DNA from: CAZMGD01 sp964565705
GTDB taxonomy: Bacteria > Actinomycetota > Acidimicrobiia > Acidimicrobiales > Ilumatobacteraceae
NCBI GenBank assembly: GCA_964565705.1
Contig: CAZMGD010000035.1
Location: 1 to 34,099 of the forward strand
Direction: 5' to 3'
Length of the DNA: 34,099 bases
In this document: one piece after another, positions 7,338 through 15,581 of the stretch
Numbering within the stretch: the first letter of the stretch is position 1
Layout: each line of letters starts with the position of its first letter
Position numbers and translations under genes: made by a program
The notes under the pieces: model-generated
The model's input: the letters and a program-made list of their open reading frames with translations, nothing else
Databases searched by the model: none
Told to the model about the DNA's origin: nothing

Positions 7338-8863
7338 GGCGGGGGCGCGCCACGGCCGCGCTCGCAGGGGCGCTGCTGCTCGTGTCCTGCAGCTCGGGGA
7401 ACTCGGCGCTCGACACCGGCGAGGGCGACGTCACCACGGTCGCGACGACCGCTGGATCGGAAGCGCCGACCGCGCCCAGCGCCGGCTCCAGCGAACCGGC
7501 CACGACGGCTGTCACCGAGCCACCGCCCACCACCGAGGCGGCGGTGCTCGCCGACCTCCCAGCGTGCCCCGTCGATGCGCTGGATGCCACGACCGGCGTG
7601 ACCGAGATCGTGTTCTGGCACGCGATGACCAACGACAACGAGGGCGCGCTGCAGCGGATCACCGATGCCTACAACGCAAGCCAGACGAAGGTGCACGTCA
7701 CGCTGCAGAACCAGAACGGGTACAACGAGATGATCGACAAGTACTCGCAATCCAGCCAGGGGTCACGCCCGAACGTCGCCCAGCTGCCCGAGTACGCCCT
7801 GCAGATGATGGTGGACAGCGCCTCGGTCGTGCCGGCGCAGGCGTGCATGGAGGCCGACGGGTTCGACCCCTCGACGCTGGTCGAGCGCGCGGTCGGCACG
7901 TACACGACGCAGGGCGTGCTGTGGGGCACGCCGTTCAACATCTCCTCGCCCGTGCTGTACTTCCGCAAGAGCATGTTCACGAACGCGGGCCTCGACCCCG
8001 CTGACCCGCCGACGACCCTCGACGACGTGCGCGCCGACAGCCAGGCGATCGTCGACTCCGGTGCAGCCACCTTCGGCATCGCGCTGGAGAGTGGGGTCGA
8101 CTCCGGCGGTGGATGGTTCCTCGAGCAGTGGCTCGCCAAGCTGGGCCAGTTCTACGCCGACAACGAGAACGGACGTGCCGCTCCGGCGACGCGGGTCCTG
8201 TACGACAACCCCGACACGGTCGACCTGCTCACGCAGGTGCAGTCGCTCGTCACCGACGGGCTGGCCGCCTACGTGGGCGACAACGCCAGTGGCCAGGACC
8301 AGCTCTTGAAGCTCGCCGATCCAAACGCGCCGGCGGCGATGACGATCGCCAGTTCGGCGTCGCTCGGGGCGGTGATCAACGCGCTCGACGACGGCTTCAT
8401 CCCCGGCACGACGAGCGATGATCTCGGCATCGGACCGATGCCCGGGCCAGGCGATCCCGGCGCGCTCGTCGGCGGCGCGGCGCTGTACATCGTCGCCGAC
8501 AAGGGCGACGCCCAGACCGCCGCGACGTGGGACTTCTTGAAGTACCTCATCAGGCCCGAGGTCCAGAGCTCGTGGGCGGCCGACACCGGCTACGTGCCCG
8601 TGGTGACGGCTGCCCAGACGTTGGAGCCACTGGCATCGAAGTATGCGACGGATCCTCGGTTCCGGGTCGCGCTGGAGCAGCTCGTGATCGATGTCGACGC
8701 CCCGTCGTCGCTCGGCCCGGTGCTCGGCCCGATGCGCGAGGTGCGCCTCGTCGCCCAGCAGCTGACCGACACCGTGCTGTCCGGCGGCGAGGTCCAGCCC
8801 GCCGTCACCTCTGCCGCGACCCAGGCCGACGCGATCATCGCCGACTACAACGCGAACAATTGA
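7334..8863 (+). CDS. ugpB: ABC importer substrate-binding lipoprotein, UgpB-like
   Basis: A 509-residue extracellular solute-binding protein (family 1). The N-terminus has a basic start, a hydrophobic stretch and the lipobox LVSC with C19 as lipidation site. A Thr/Ser/Pro/Ala-rich tether (about 20-75) then lifts the domain off the membrane. The mature domain opens with TEIVFWHAMTNDNEGALQRI, the usual UgpB-type opening that contacts substrate, and has AADTGYVPV near 416-424, also common in UgpB-like proteins. Glycerol-3-phosphate, glycerophosphodiesters or a sugar are the likely ligands; sequence alone does not choose. The start overlaps the permease stop. A copy of the dispersed repeat begins two bases after its stop. 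Confidence 0.92.
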   Translation: MRRGRATAALAGALLLVSCSSGNSALDTGEGDVTTVATTAGSEAPTAPSAGSSEPATTAVTEPPPTTEAAVLADLPACPVDALDATTGVTEIVFWHAMTNDNEGALQRITDAYNASQTKVHVTLQNQNGYNEMIDKYSQSSQGSRPNVAQLPEYALQMMVDSASVVPAQACMEADGFDPSTLVERAVGTYTTQGVLWGTPFNISSPVLYFRKSMFTNAGLDPADPPTTLDDVRADSQAIVDSGAATFGIALESGVDSGGGWFLEQWLAKLGQFYADNENGRAAPATRVLYDNPDTVDLLTQVQSLVTDGLAAYVGDNASGQDQLLKLADPNAPAAMTIASSASLGAVINALDDGFIPGTTSDDLGIGPMPGPGDPGALVGGAALYIVADKGDAQTAATWDFLKYLIRPEVQSSWAADTGYVPVVTAAQTLEPLASKYATDPRFRVALEQLVIDVDAPSSLGPVLGPMREVRLVAQQLTDTVLSGGEVQPAVTSAATQADAIIADYNANN

Positions 8864-8864
8864 C

Positions 8865-8881
8865 TGGCTCGCTGCGCTCGC
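8865..8881 (+). repeat. Dispersed 3'-end repeat, partial copy
   Basis: Seventeen bases (TGGCTCGCTGCGCTCGC) identical to part of the repeat at 25516 and 31074-31098. It directly follows the ugpB stop codon in the same orientation as the gene, like the other copies. Confidence 0.6.
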
Positions 8882-8920
8882 GGTGCGTCGGCACCCTGTC
8901 CCAGTCTGGAAGAACGCTCT

Positions 8921-8998
8921 CGTCTGAACGACACGGCGACCACCTCTCCAGGCTCACAGCTGTGTCGGGTCGTTCAGAGCGGTGATGTCTTTCAGACG
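8921..8998. promoter_or_regulatory. Nested inverted repeats in the ugpB-ppi intergenic region
   Basis: TCTGAACGAC at 8923-8932 pairs perfectly with GTCGTTCAGA at 8969-8978. The overlapping CGTCTGAA at 8921-8928 pairs equally with TTCAGACG at 8991-8998. One left arm therefore has two competing partners between the importer operon and the cyclophilin promoter. It may be a terminator, an operator array or an RNA switch; no function is shown. I see no gene in 8864-9035. Confidence 0.4.
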
Positions 8999-9023
8999 TG
9001 GACGCCTGCGCGGGGCCTCCCAT

Positions 9024-9029
9024 TAGGGT
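9024..9029 (+). promoter_or_regulatory. -10 box for ppi (TAGGGT), leaderless type
   Basis: TAGGGT ends six bases before ATG 9036 and no ribosome site is present, so the mRNA probably begins at the start codon. Confidence 0.6.
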
Positions 9030-9035
9030 GCCGGC

Positions 9036-9596
9036 ATGGCTTCCGAGTTCCCGCCGTTCGACGGTTCCGCGCCCAAGCGCCAGAAGTTCTCCTCCCCGCC
9101 GGAGATGGGCATCGACCCGTCCAAGCGCTACACCGCCGTCATCGACACGTCGATGGGGGAGATGGTCGTGGCCCTCGACCCGGTGAAGGCGCCGAAGACC
9201 GTGAACAACTTCGTGTTCCTCGCGCTGCACCACTACTACGACGGCATCATCTTCCACCGCATCATCAAGAACTTCGTGCTGCAGGGTGGCGACCCCGAGG
9301 GCTCGGGCCGTGGGGGCCCTGGCTACCGGTTCGACGACGAGCTGCCCAAGCCCGGCCAGTACCAGCTCGGCTCGCTGGCGATGGCCAATGCTGGCCCGAA
9401 CACCAACGGCAGCCAGTTCTTCGTGATCAGCGGCAACGACGGCGTGCGCCTGCCCCCGCAGTACTCGCTGTTCGGCCAGGTCGTGAAGGGCCTGGACGTG
9501 ATCGAGACGATCCAGAGCGTGCCGACGGGACACGGCGATCGCCCGAAGCAGGACGTCGTGATCAACTCGGTCACGATCACCGTCGCCGACGACTGA
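9036..9596 (+). CDS. Cyclophilin-type peptidyl-prolyl cis-trans isomerase
   Basis: A 186-residue cytoplasmic cyclophilin that speeds isomerisation of Xaa-Pro bonds during folding. A tail of about 30 residues precedes the domain. The active site is clear: FHR at 73-75 with catalytic R75, QGGDPEGSGRGGPGYRF at 83-99, and MANAGPNTNGSQFF at 116-129. There is no signal peptide. The start follows a leaderless -10 box. The SDR gene begins four bases after its stop and probably shares the transcript. Confidence 0.95.
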   Translation: MASEFPPFDGSAPKRQKFSSPPEMGIDPSKRYTAVIDTSMGEMVVALDPVKAPKTVNNFVFLALHHYYDGIIFHRIIKNFVLQGGDPEGSGRGGPGYRFDDELPKPGQYQLGSLAMANAGPNTNGSQFFVISGNDGVRLPPQYSLFGQVVKGLDVIETIQSVPTGHGDRPKQDVVINSVTITVADD

Positions 9597-9600
9597 TCGG

Positions 9601-10359
9601 ATGAGCGCGCCGGCGCGCACTGCGATCGTCACCGGTGCCGGCCGCGGCATCGGCGCAGCGATCGCTCGCCACCTCGACGCGTCGGGTCACCGGGTCGCGC
9701 TCGTCGCCCGCTCCGAGTCGGAGCTGCGCGAGGTCGCGGTCGGACTGGCCAATGATCCCGTGGTGATCGTCGCCGACCTCGGCACGCACGACGGGCCGCG
9801 GGCCGCCGTCGACGCGGGCCTCGCTGCGTTCGGTGGCCGCCTCGACGTACTCGTCAACAACGCCGGCACGCTGTTGCGCTCACCGACACCGACGATCACC
9901 GGGGACGAGATCGACCACCTCTTCGCGGTCAACGTGCGCTCGGCCCTTCTGATGTGCGCCGCTGCGCTCCCGGCGATGACCGAAGGTGGGTCGATCGTCA
10001 ACATCACCTCGATCTCCGGGGTGCGCGGTGCGCCCAACCGCGCCGTGTACGCGGCGACCAAGGCCGCGCTTGACGGCATGACCCGCTCGCTGGCGATGGA
10101 GTACGGGCCGCGGGGCATCCGAGTCAACGCGGTGGCGCCCGGCGTCGTGCGGACCGAGATGTGGGAGGCCAACCTCGCCAAGCCAGGCGTGAAGGATGCA
10201 GTGCTCGGCGTCATCCCGAGCCGGCGACTCAGCGAGCCCGACGAGGTGGCAGCGGTGGTCGTGTTCCTCGCCGGCGATGCAGCGAGCGCGCTCACCGGCG
10301 AGATCATCTCTGCCGACGGCGGCATGCACGCCACCGTCAACCTCTGGCCGACGGTGTGA
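9601..10359 (+). CDS. Short-chain dehydrogenase/reductase (FabG-like)
   Basis: A 252-residue classical SDR, an NAD(P)-dependent oxidoreductase. It has the nucleotide motif TGAGRGIG (11-18), NNAG (86-89), N111, and the catalytic S137, Y150 and K154 (YAATK). The C-terminus has the usual SALTGEIISADGGM. R37 after the second strand is compatible with NADP preference. FabG-like enzymes reduce 3-oxoacyl chains, but many relatives act on other alcohols or ketones, so the substrate is open. It starts four bases after ppi, and its stop overlaps the glycosylase start (GTGA). Confidence 0.92.
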   Translation: MSAPARTAIVTGAGRGIGAAIARHLDASGHRVALVARSESELREVAVGLANDPVVIVADLGTHDGPRAAVDAGLAAFGGRLDVLVNNAGTLLRSPTPTITGDEIDHLFAVNVRSALLMCAAALPAMTEGGSIVNITSISGVRGAPNRAVYAATKAALDGMTRSLAMEYGPRGIRVNAVAPGVVRTEMWEANLAKPGVKDAVLGVIPSRRLSEPDEVAAVVVFLAGDAASALTGEIISADGGMHATVNLWPTV

Positions 10360-11552
10360 CGGTTCGGCTGACCGCGGCCCAGGCGCGGCGGATCGCGCTC
10401 GCCGCCCAGGGCTTCGCCGAGCCGCGACCGACGGGACGGATCGACCGCCGCCATCTCCGTCGCGTCTTCGACCGCGTCGGCCTGATCCAGATCGACTCGG
10501 TCAACGTGCTCTGTCGCAGCCAGGAGCTGCCGCTGTTCGCCCGCCTGGGCCCGCACCCGCGCACCCTCGTCCCCGAGGCGACCGCGGCCGGAGAGCTGTT
10601 CGAGTACTGGGGTCACGAGGCCGCCCACATCCCGGTGCAGCACCACCACCTCTACCGCTGGCGCTACGAGCGGGTGGGTCTGGGCGAGGCGTGGGGCGGC
10701 ATCGTCCGGATGTTGAAGGAGCAACCCGACTACCTCGACGCCGTGCTGGAACGGGTCCGAGCCGAGGGGCCCGTCGTCGCCGGCGACCTCAACGAGTGGG
10801 GCCCGAAGACGGGCACCTGGTGGCAGTGGCACGACGGCAAGCTCGCGTTGGAGACGTTGTTCTGGACGGGCCGTGTCGGCGCCCGCCGGCGGATGACCGA
10901 CTTCGCCCGCGCGTACGACCTCCCCGAGCGGCTGGTTCCCCCCTCGGTCATCGCCACCCCGACTCCGCCGGAGCCGCAGGCCCGCAAGGAGCTGCTGCTG
11001 CTCGCCGCCCGCAGCTGCGGCGTCGCCACCGCTGCCGACCTCGCCGACTACCACCGTCAGCGCAACCCGGTGGCCCGCCCGCTGGTCGAGGAGCTCGTCG
11101 CCGAGGGCCGGCTCCTGCGCGCCGAGGTGGCCGGATGGAAGCAGCCGGCCTACCTCCACCCCGACGCTCGCACCCCCCGGCGCGTGCACGCGCGGGCCCT
11201 GCTGTCCCCGTTCGACTCGCTGATCTGGAACCGCGATCGAACGCTGCGGTTCTGGGACTTCCACTACCGCATCGAGATCTACGTACCGGCGTCGAAGCGC
11301 GTGCACGGCTACTACGTGCTGCCGTTCCTGCTCGGCGACGACCTCGTGGCACGAGTCGACCTGAAGGCCGACCGGGCACGTCGCGTGCTGGTCGTGCAGA
11401 GCGCGCACCTGGAGCCGGGGCGCGACGCGGCACGGGTTGCGCCGGAGCTCGCCGCCGAGCTGTCGTCGATGGCCGGGTGGCTCGGTCTCGCCGCCACCGA
11501 GGTGGTCGCGCGCGGTGACCTGGCGCCAGCACTCGCCCACGCCCTCACCTGA
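10356..11552 (+). CDS. YcaQ/AlkX-type winged-helix DNA glycosylase
   Basis: A 398-residue protein of the HTH_42 family. E. coli YcaQ (AlkX) removes alkylated bases and unhooks interstrand crosslinks using a QxD motif; here LIQIDSVNVL gives Q45-I-D47 in the right place, followed by RSQELPLFARLG as in YcaQ. Repeated winged helices span most of the chain, and a C-terminal barrel-like part holds LLSPFDSLIWNRDR, also typical. The AlkZ branch instead has QxQ, so this looks like the YcaQ branch. The GTG start overlaps the SDR stop, suggesting coupling that has no obvious metabolic reason. Confidence 0.88.
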   Translation: MTVRLTAAQARRIALAAQGFAEPRPTGRIDRRHLRRVFDRVGLIQIDSVNVLCRSQELPLFARLGPHPRTLVPEATAAGELFEYWGHEAAHIPVQHHHLYRWRYERVGLGEAWGGIVRMLKEQPDYLDAVLERVRAEGPVVAGDLNEWGPKTGTWWQWHDGKLALETLFWTGRVGARRRMTDFARAYDLPERLVPPSVIATPTPPEPQARKELLLLAARSCGVATAADLADYHRQRNPVARPLVEELVAEGRLLRAEVAGWKQPAYLHPDARTPRRVHARALLSPFDSLIWNRDRTLRFWDFHYRIEIYVPASKRVHGYYVLPFLLGDDLVARVDLKADRARRVLVVQSAHLEPGRDAARVAPELAAELSSMAGWLGLAATEVVARGDLAPALAHALT

Positions 11553-11583
11553 GCCGGCAGTGCGACCCGGGGCGCTCGTCTGG

Positions 11584-11589
11584 GAGAAT
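11584..11589 (+). promoter_or_regulatory. -10-like box for the amidotransferase (GAGAAT)
   Basis: GAGAAT ends six bases before GTG 11596, the spacing of the other leaderless starts here. The first base departs from TAnnnT, so this is weaker than most. Confidence 0.4.
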
Positions 11590-11595
11590 GGTGCC

Positions 11596-12348
11596 GTGGA
11601 CCACGAGCCACCCCCGATGATCGCGATCGCCGGCCGTCTCGCCGCGGCCGGGCGGGTGTCGCGGAGTGCGATCTCCTTCGCCGGGCGCCGCTACCTGGAC
11701 GCGGTCACGCGCGCCGGCGGCGAGCCGATCACGCTGTCGCCGCGCGAGATGCGCCACGACGAGGCGATGGCGATGCTCCGACGCTTCGACGCGCTCGTGT
11801 TGATGGGCGGCAGCGACGTCGACCCCCACCTCTACGGCCAGCCTCGCCACGAGCACGTCTATGGCGTCGTGCCCGAGCAGGACCACTTCGAGATCACGCT
11901 CGTGTATGCCGCGCTCGAGCTCGGCACACCCGTGCTCGCCGTGTGCCGCGGCGCGCAGATCGTCAACGTCGCGCTCGGTGGTTCACTCGTTCAGCACCTC
12001 GGCGAGCTTCCCGACATCATCGATCACGCGCCGCCCAGGTTCCCAGCAGGGCAGGACCACGTGCTGCATCCGATCACGCTCGCCGAGGGCAGCCGAACGG
12101 CGGGCGCGATGCAGACCACCGAGGTGGTCGGTGCGTCCTTCCACCACCAGGGTCTCGACCGGATCGGCAACGGCCTCAAGGTGGTCGGCCATTCGCCAGA
12201 TGGGGTGATCGAGGGGTTGGAGCATGCCGATCGGTGGCTGATCGCCGTGCAGTGGCACCCCGAGGACACGGCGTCGACCGATCACCACCAGCAGGGTCTC
12301 TACGACGCACTCGTCGAGCAGGCCCGCGCCACCCGCGTCGTCGGCTGA
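11596..12348 (+). CDS. Class I glutamine amidotransferase-like hydrolase (PuuD type, peptidase C26)
   Basis: A 250-residue cytoplasmic hydrolase. The nucleophile C117 is in AVCRGAQIVNVALGG, and the partners H221 and E223 are in VQWHPED, completing the triad. MGGSDVDP (70-77) and SFHHQ (181-185) mark the PuuD branch, which cleaves gamma-glutamyl-GABA or similar gamma-glutamyl amides in putrescine breakdown. No other Puu genes are nearby, so the true substrate is uncertain. The start at GTG 11596 is favoured by the upstream -10-like box; ATG 11617 is the alternative. The next gene starts 37 bases after its stop behind its own -10 box. Confidence 0.88.
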   Translation: MDHEPPPMIAIAGRLAAAGRVSRSAISFAGRRYLDAVTRAGGEPITLSPREMRHDEAMAMLRRFDALVLMGGSDVDPHLYGQPRHEHVYGVVPEQDHFEITLVYAALELGTPVLAVCRGAQIVNVALGGSLVQHLGELPDIIDHAPPRFPAGQDHVLHPITLAEGSRTAGAMQTTEVVGASFHHQGLDRIGNGLKVVGHSPDGVIEGLEHADRWLIAVQWHPEDTASTDHHQQGLYDALVEQARATRVVG

Positions 12349-12372
12349 GCGGGCCGGTGAACGGGCGGTCGG

Positions 12373-12378
12373 TACGCT
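12373..12378 (+). promoter_or_regulatory. -10 box for the AI-2E-type transporter (TACGCT)
   Basis: TACGCT ends seven bases before ATG 12386. It also argues for ATG 12386 over GTG 12383. Confidence 0.5.
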
Positions 12379-12385
12379 CAGCGTG

Positions 12386-13585
12386 ATGCCGGGGGAGGAG
12401 CACGCGTCCGGGCAGGACGACACCAAGCCGATCCGGCCCCCGGTCGATCCACCCGGCCTGATCGGGCGTACGCCTCGGTGGGTTCCCCGCGCCGTCGTGC
12501 TGTTCTGGCTCGGATACCTCGGGATGGTGCTGACCCGGTTCACGCTGGTCCGGCTCCGCACGCTCATCCTCCTGCTCGTCGTGTCACTGTTCTTGTCCTT
12601 CGCCATCGAGCCCGGTGTGAACCGCCTGGTGGCGCGCGGCTGGAAGCGCGGTCGGGCAACCGCCGCCATCCTGCTCGCGGTGCTGCTCGGCGCAGCCCTG
12701 TTCGTCACCGCGATCGGCACGCTGGTCGGCACGCAGGTCGCCGACCTGGCGCAGAACTCCGAGCGCTACGTGAACCGCACCGTCGACTTCCTGAACGACA
12801 ACTTCAACACGAACATCGACCCGGCCGACGTGAACAAGGAGATCAACGATCCCGACGGTTCGGTGCAGCGCTTCATCCGCAGCCAGCAAGACGAGGCCCT
12901 GCAGCTGTCGGTGACCGTGCTGAGCCTGCTGTTGCAGCTGTTCGGTGTGCTGTTCTTCACCTACTACCTCGTCGCCGATGGGCCTCGCCTCAGACGCGCG
13001 ATCTGCTCACGGTTGATACCCGAACGCCAGAAGCAGGTGCTCGACACGTGGGATCTGGCGATCCAGAAGACCGGCGGCTACCTCTACTCACGGCTGCTGC
13101 TCGCGCTGCTGTCGGCAGCCGCCCACTGGGTGCTGCTGCAGGCGATCGGTGCGCCTGCCCCTGTGGCCCTCGCGCTCTGGGTCGGTCTGGTCTCGCAGTT
13201 CATCCCGGTGGTCGGCACCTACATCGCCGGCGCGCTGCCGATCGTGCTGGTGTTCATCGACTCGCCGGTCAAGGCGTTGATCGTCGCCATCTTCATCGTC
13301 GTGTACCAGCAGGTGGAGAACTACCTCCTCGCGCCGCGCATCACCGCGCGGACGATGGAGATCCACCCGGCGGTCGCGTTCGGCGCGGCGCTCGGTGGTG
13401 CCGCGCTCCTCGGCGGCGTCGGCGCCATCCTCGCCCTGCCGACAGCGGCGATGATGCAGGCGTTGGCGTCCAGCTGGGGCGAGCGGCACGAGGTGATGGA
13501 CCACTCCCTGACCGCGCTGCAGACGAAGAAGGTCCGCCAGCGCAAGCGCGAGGGCTACACCGATCTCGACGCGGACGGCGGATGA
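12386..13585 (+). CDS. AI-2E/PerM-family membrane transporter
   Basis: A 399-residue inner-membrane protein of the AI-2E exporter-like superfamily (UPF0118). Two N-terminal helices (about 38-75) are followed by a third near 90-112, then a soluble segment of about 70 residues. A second membrane block contains FGVLFFTYYLVADGPRLRR, VGLVSQFIPVVGTYIAGALP and VYQQVENYLLAPRI, all family hallmarks. Members export small molecules, or in some cases are sodium/proton antiporters; the name does not prove AI-2 transport. The C-terminus is a short basic tail. Its stop overlaps the asparaginase start (ATGA). Confidence 0.92.
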   Translation: MPGEEHASGQDDTKPIRPPVDPPGLIGRTPRWVPRAVVLFWLGYLGMVLTRFTLVRLRTLILLLVVSLFLSFAIEPGVNRLVARGWKRGRATAAILLAVLLGAALFVTAIGTLVGTQVADLAQNSERYVNRTVDFLNDNFNTNIDPADVNKEINDPDGSVQRFIRSQQDEALQLSVTVLSLLLQLFGVLFFTYYLVADGPRLRRAICSRLIPERQKQVLDTWDLAIQKTGGYLYSRLLLALLSAAAHWVLLQAIGAPAPVALALWVGLVSQFIPVVGTYIAGALPIVLVFIDSPVKALIVAIFIVVYQQVENYLLAPRITARTMEIHPAVAFGAALGGAALLGGVGAILALPTAAMMQALASSWGERHEVMDHSLTALQTKKVRQRKREGYTDLDADGG

Positions 13586-14547
13586 GCGAGGACTTCGAAC
13601 CGGCCGCGGTGGCGACCCGCAGCGGCATCCGCGAGTCCGAGCACGCGGCTGCGGTGGTCGTGCTCGGTGCGGGCGGCGCCGTGGAGCTCGCCGTCGGCAA
13701 CCCGGACGTGGCCGTGTACCCGCGGTCGGCGATGAAGCCGCTCCAGGCGGCGGCGATGATCGCATCCGGTCTGCGGGTGCCGGACCCGTGGCTCGCGCTG
13801 GCGTGCGCGAGCCATGCCGGCCTGCCGATGCACGTCGAGGGTGTGCGGGAGATGCTCTCGTCGATCGGCCTCGACGAGCGGGCGCTCGGCAACAGCCCGT
13901 CGCTGCCGCTCGATCCCGCGGCTGCCGAGGCCGTGTTGCGTGACGGTGGTGGACCGTCGGCGATCCGGATGAACTGCTCGGGCAAGCACGCCGCGATGCT
14001 CGCGACCTGCGTCACGAACGGCTGGCCGACCGACGGATACCTCGACCCGGCGCATCCGCTGCAGCACGAGATCACCGAGTACCTCCCCGCGCTGGCCGGC
14101 GAGGGGGCGAGCCACATCGGTGTCGACGGGTGCGGCGCCCCCGCGCATGTGCTCGGCCTGGCAGCCGTCGCCCGGGCGTTCCGGACGATCGCGACCGGGG
14201 GTGCCCCCGAGGTGTACCGGGCGATGACGTCGCAGCCGGCGATGGTCGGCGGTCCCGGCCGCGACGTGACCGTGCTGATGGAGTCGATCCCGGGTCTCGT
14301 CGCCAAGGACGGCGCAGAGGGCGTGTACGCGGCGGCGATGCCCGACGGCCGGGCGGTTGCGGTGAAGGTCGCCGACGGCGCGGCCCGAGCACGCGTGCCC
14401 CTGCTGCTCGCCGCGCTCGCCGCCGCCGGCGTGGACGTGTCGGCGGTGCCACCGGACACGGCGCGCGTCGCCGTGCTCGGCCACGGCCGGACGGTCGGCG
14501 AGGTCCATCCGATCGGAACCCTCGCTGCCTGGTGGACCCCGACTTGA
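13582..14547 (+). CDS. L-asparaginase II family protein
   Basis: A 321-residue protein of the Rhizobium-type asparaginase family, unrelated to the E. coli AnsA/AnsB fold. Conserved blocks are YPRSAMKPLQ (46-55), ASHAG (76-80), MNCSGKHAAMLA (130-141) and VDGCGAP (181-187). Within these, the Ser/Lys pairs S49/K52 and S133/K135 and the family's conserved Cys resemble those of the characterised Rhizobium enzyme. It would hydrolyse asparagine to aspartate and ammonia in the cytoplasm. The start overlaps the transporter stop, so the two are coupled; an amino-acid link is possible but unproven. Confidence 0.9.
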   Translation: MSEDFEPAAVATRSGIRESEHAAAVVVLGAGGAVELAVGNPDVAVYPRSAMKPLQAAAMIASGLRVPDPWLALACASHAGLPMHVEGVREMLSSIGLDERALGNSPSLPLDPAAAEAVLRDGGGPSAIRMNCSGKHAAMLATCVTNGWPTDGYLDPAHPLQHEITEYLPALAGEGASHIGVDGCGAPAHVLGLAAVARAFRTIATGGAPEVYRAMTSQPAMVGGPGRDVTVLMESIPGLVAKDGAEGVYAAAMPDGRAVAVKVADGAARARVPLLLAALAAAGVDVSAVPPDTARVAVLGHGRTVGEVHPIGTLAAWWTPT

Positions 14548-14554
14548 GTCCACG

Positions 14555-14560
14555 TAGGGT
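14555..14560 (+). promoter_or_regulatory. -10 box for the MBL hydrolase (TAGGGT)
   Basis: TAGGGT ends nine bases before ATG 14570 in the 22-bp gap after the asparaginase gene. Confidence 0.55.
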
Positions 14561-14569
14561 CCCACGTCG

Positions 14570-15529
14570 ATGAGCGCGATCCCGTTCGTGCCACCGCTCA
14601 CCGAGCCGCGCTACGGCGAGGCGGTGCGCCTGTCGCCGCTCGTGCGGCGCGTCATCGCCGAGAACCCCACCAAGTACAGCTACGTCGGCACCGGCACCTA
14701 CATCCTGGGCGAAGGCGACGTCGCGGTCATCGACCCCGGCCCGGTGCTCGACAGCCACCGTGATGCGCTGCGCGCCGCACTCGCCGGGCAGACGGTGCGG
14801 GCGATCCTCGTCACCCATTGCCACTCCGACCACTCCCCGCTCGCCGCCTGGCTCGGCGAGGAGAGCGGCGCACCGACGGTCGCGTTCGGTCCGCACGGCT
14901 CCGGTGATCACACCCATCCGGTGCTGCCCGACGATCCGGCCGACGAGGAACCCGATCCCGACGAGCCGGCCACCACCGGCGAGGCGATCGACACCGGGTT
15001 CGTCCCCGATGTGGTGGCCGGCGATGGCGACCGGGTGGATCTCGTGCCGGGCCTGACGATCACCGCGGTGCACACGCCCGGCCACACAGCGAACCACCTC
15101 TGCTTCGCGTTGGGCGAGGAGCAGGCGTTGTTCACCGGCGACCACGTGATGGGGTGGAGCACCACGGTCGTGTCGCCACCCGACGGCGACATGGCCGCCT
15201 ACATCGACTCGATGCACCGGGTGATCCGCCGTGCCGACGCGGTGCTGTACCCGACCCACGGGAACCCTGTCACCGACCCGGGTCCGTTCCTCGACGCCTA
15301 TCTGCAGCATCGCTTGGATCGCGAGGCAGCTGTGCTCGACCAGGTGCGGGCCGGGAACTCCCGGGTGACCGACATCGTCGCCGTGCTCTACGCCGATGTC
15401 CGGCCCGAGCTGCACCGCGCCGCCGGGCGCAGCGTGCTGTCCCACCTCGCCAAGCTGACCGGCGAAGGCCGCGTGGTCGTCGACGGCGGTGGCCTCCCCG
15501 GCGCGAAGAGCACCTTCGTCCCCACCTGA
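14570..15529 (+). CDS. MBL-fold metallo-hydrolase
   Basis: A 319-residue metallo-beta-lactamase-fold enzyme. The metal motif is THCHSDH (82-88: H83, H85, D87, H88). It is completed by H172 in TPGHTANH, D191 in FTGDHVMGW and a late His in YPTHGNP. The layout and the C-terminal winged-helix-like part (VLSHLAKLTGEGRV) match the LACTB2/glyoxalase II-like group, whose members act as hydrolases or as RNA endonucleases. An acidic insert (about 120-137) separates the two metal regions. It follows a leaderless -10 box. The substrate cannot be told from sequence. Confidence 0.9.
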   Translation: MSAIPFVPPLTEPRYGEAVRLSPLVRRVIAENPTKYSYVGTGTYILGEGDVAVIDPGPVLDSHRDALRAALAGQTVRAILVTHCHSDHSPLAAWLGEESGAPTVAFGPHGSGDHTHPVLPDDPADEEPDPDEPATTGEAIDTGFVPDVVAGDGDRVDLVPGLTITAVHTPGHTANHLCFALGEEQALFTGDHVMGWSTTVVSPPDGDMAAYIDSMHRVIRRADAVLYPTHGNPVTDPGPFLDAYLQHRLDREAAVLDQVRAGNSRVTDIVAVLYADVRPELHRAAGRSVLSHLAKLTGEGRVVVDGGGLPGAKSTFVPT

Positions 15530-15569
15530 CGATCTGGGCAGGGGCGGCAACTCCGAGACACCGATGGGG

Positions 15570-15575
15570 TACAAC
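15570..15575 (+). promoter_or_regulatory. -10-like box for the helicase (TACAAC)
   Basis: TACAAC ends six bases before ATG 15582, which supports that start over the in-frame ATG 15564 lying upstream of the box. Confidence 0.4.
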
Positions 15576-15581
15576 GGGCGG

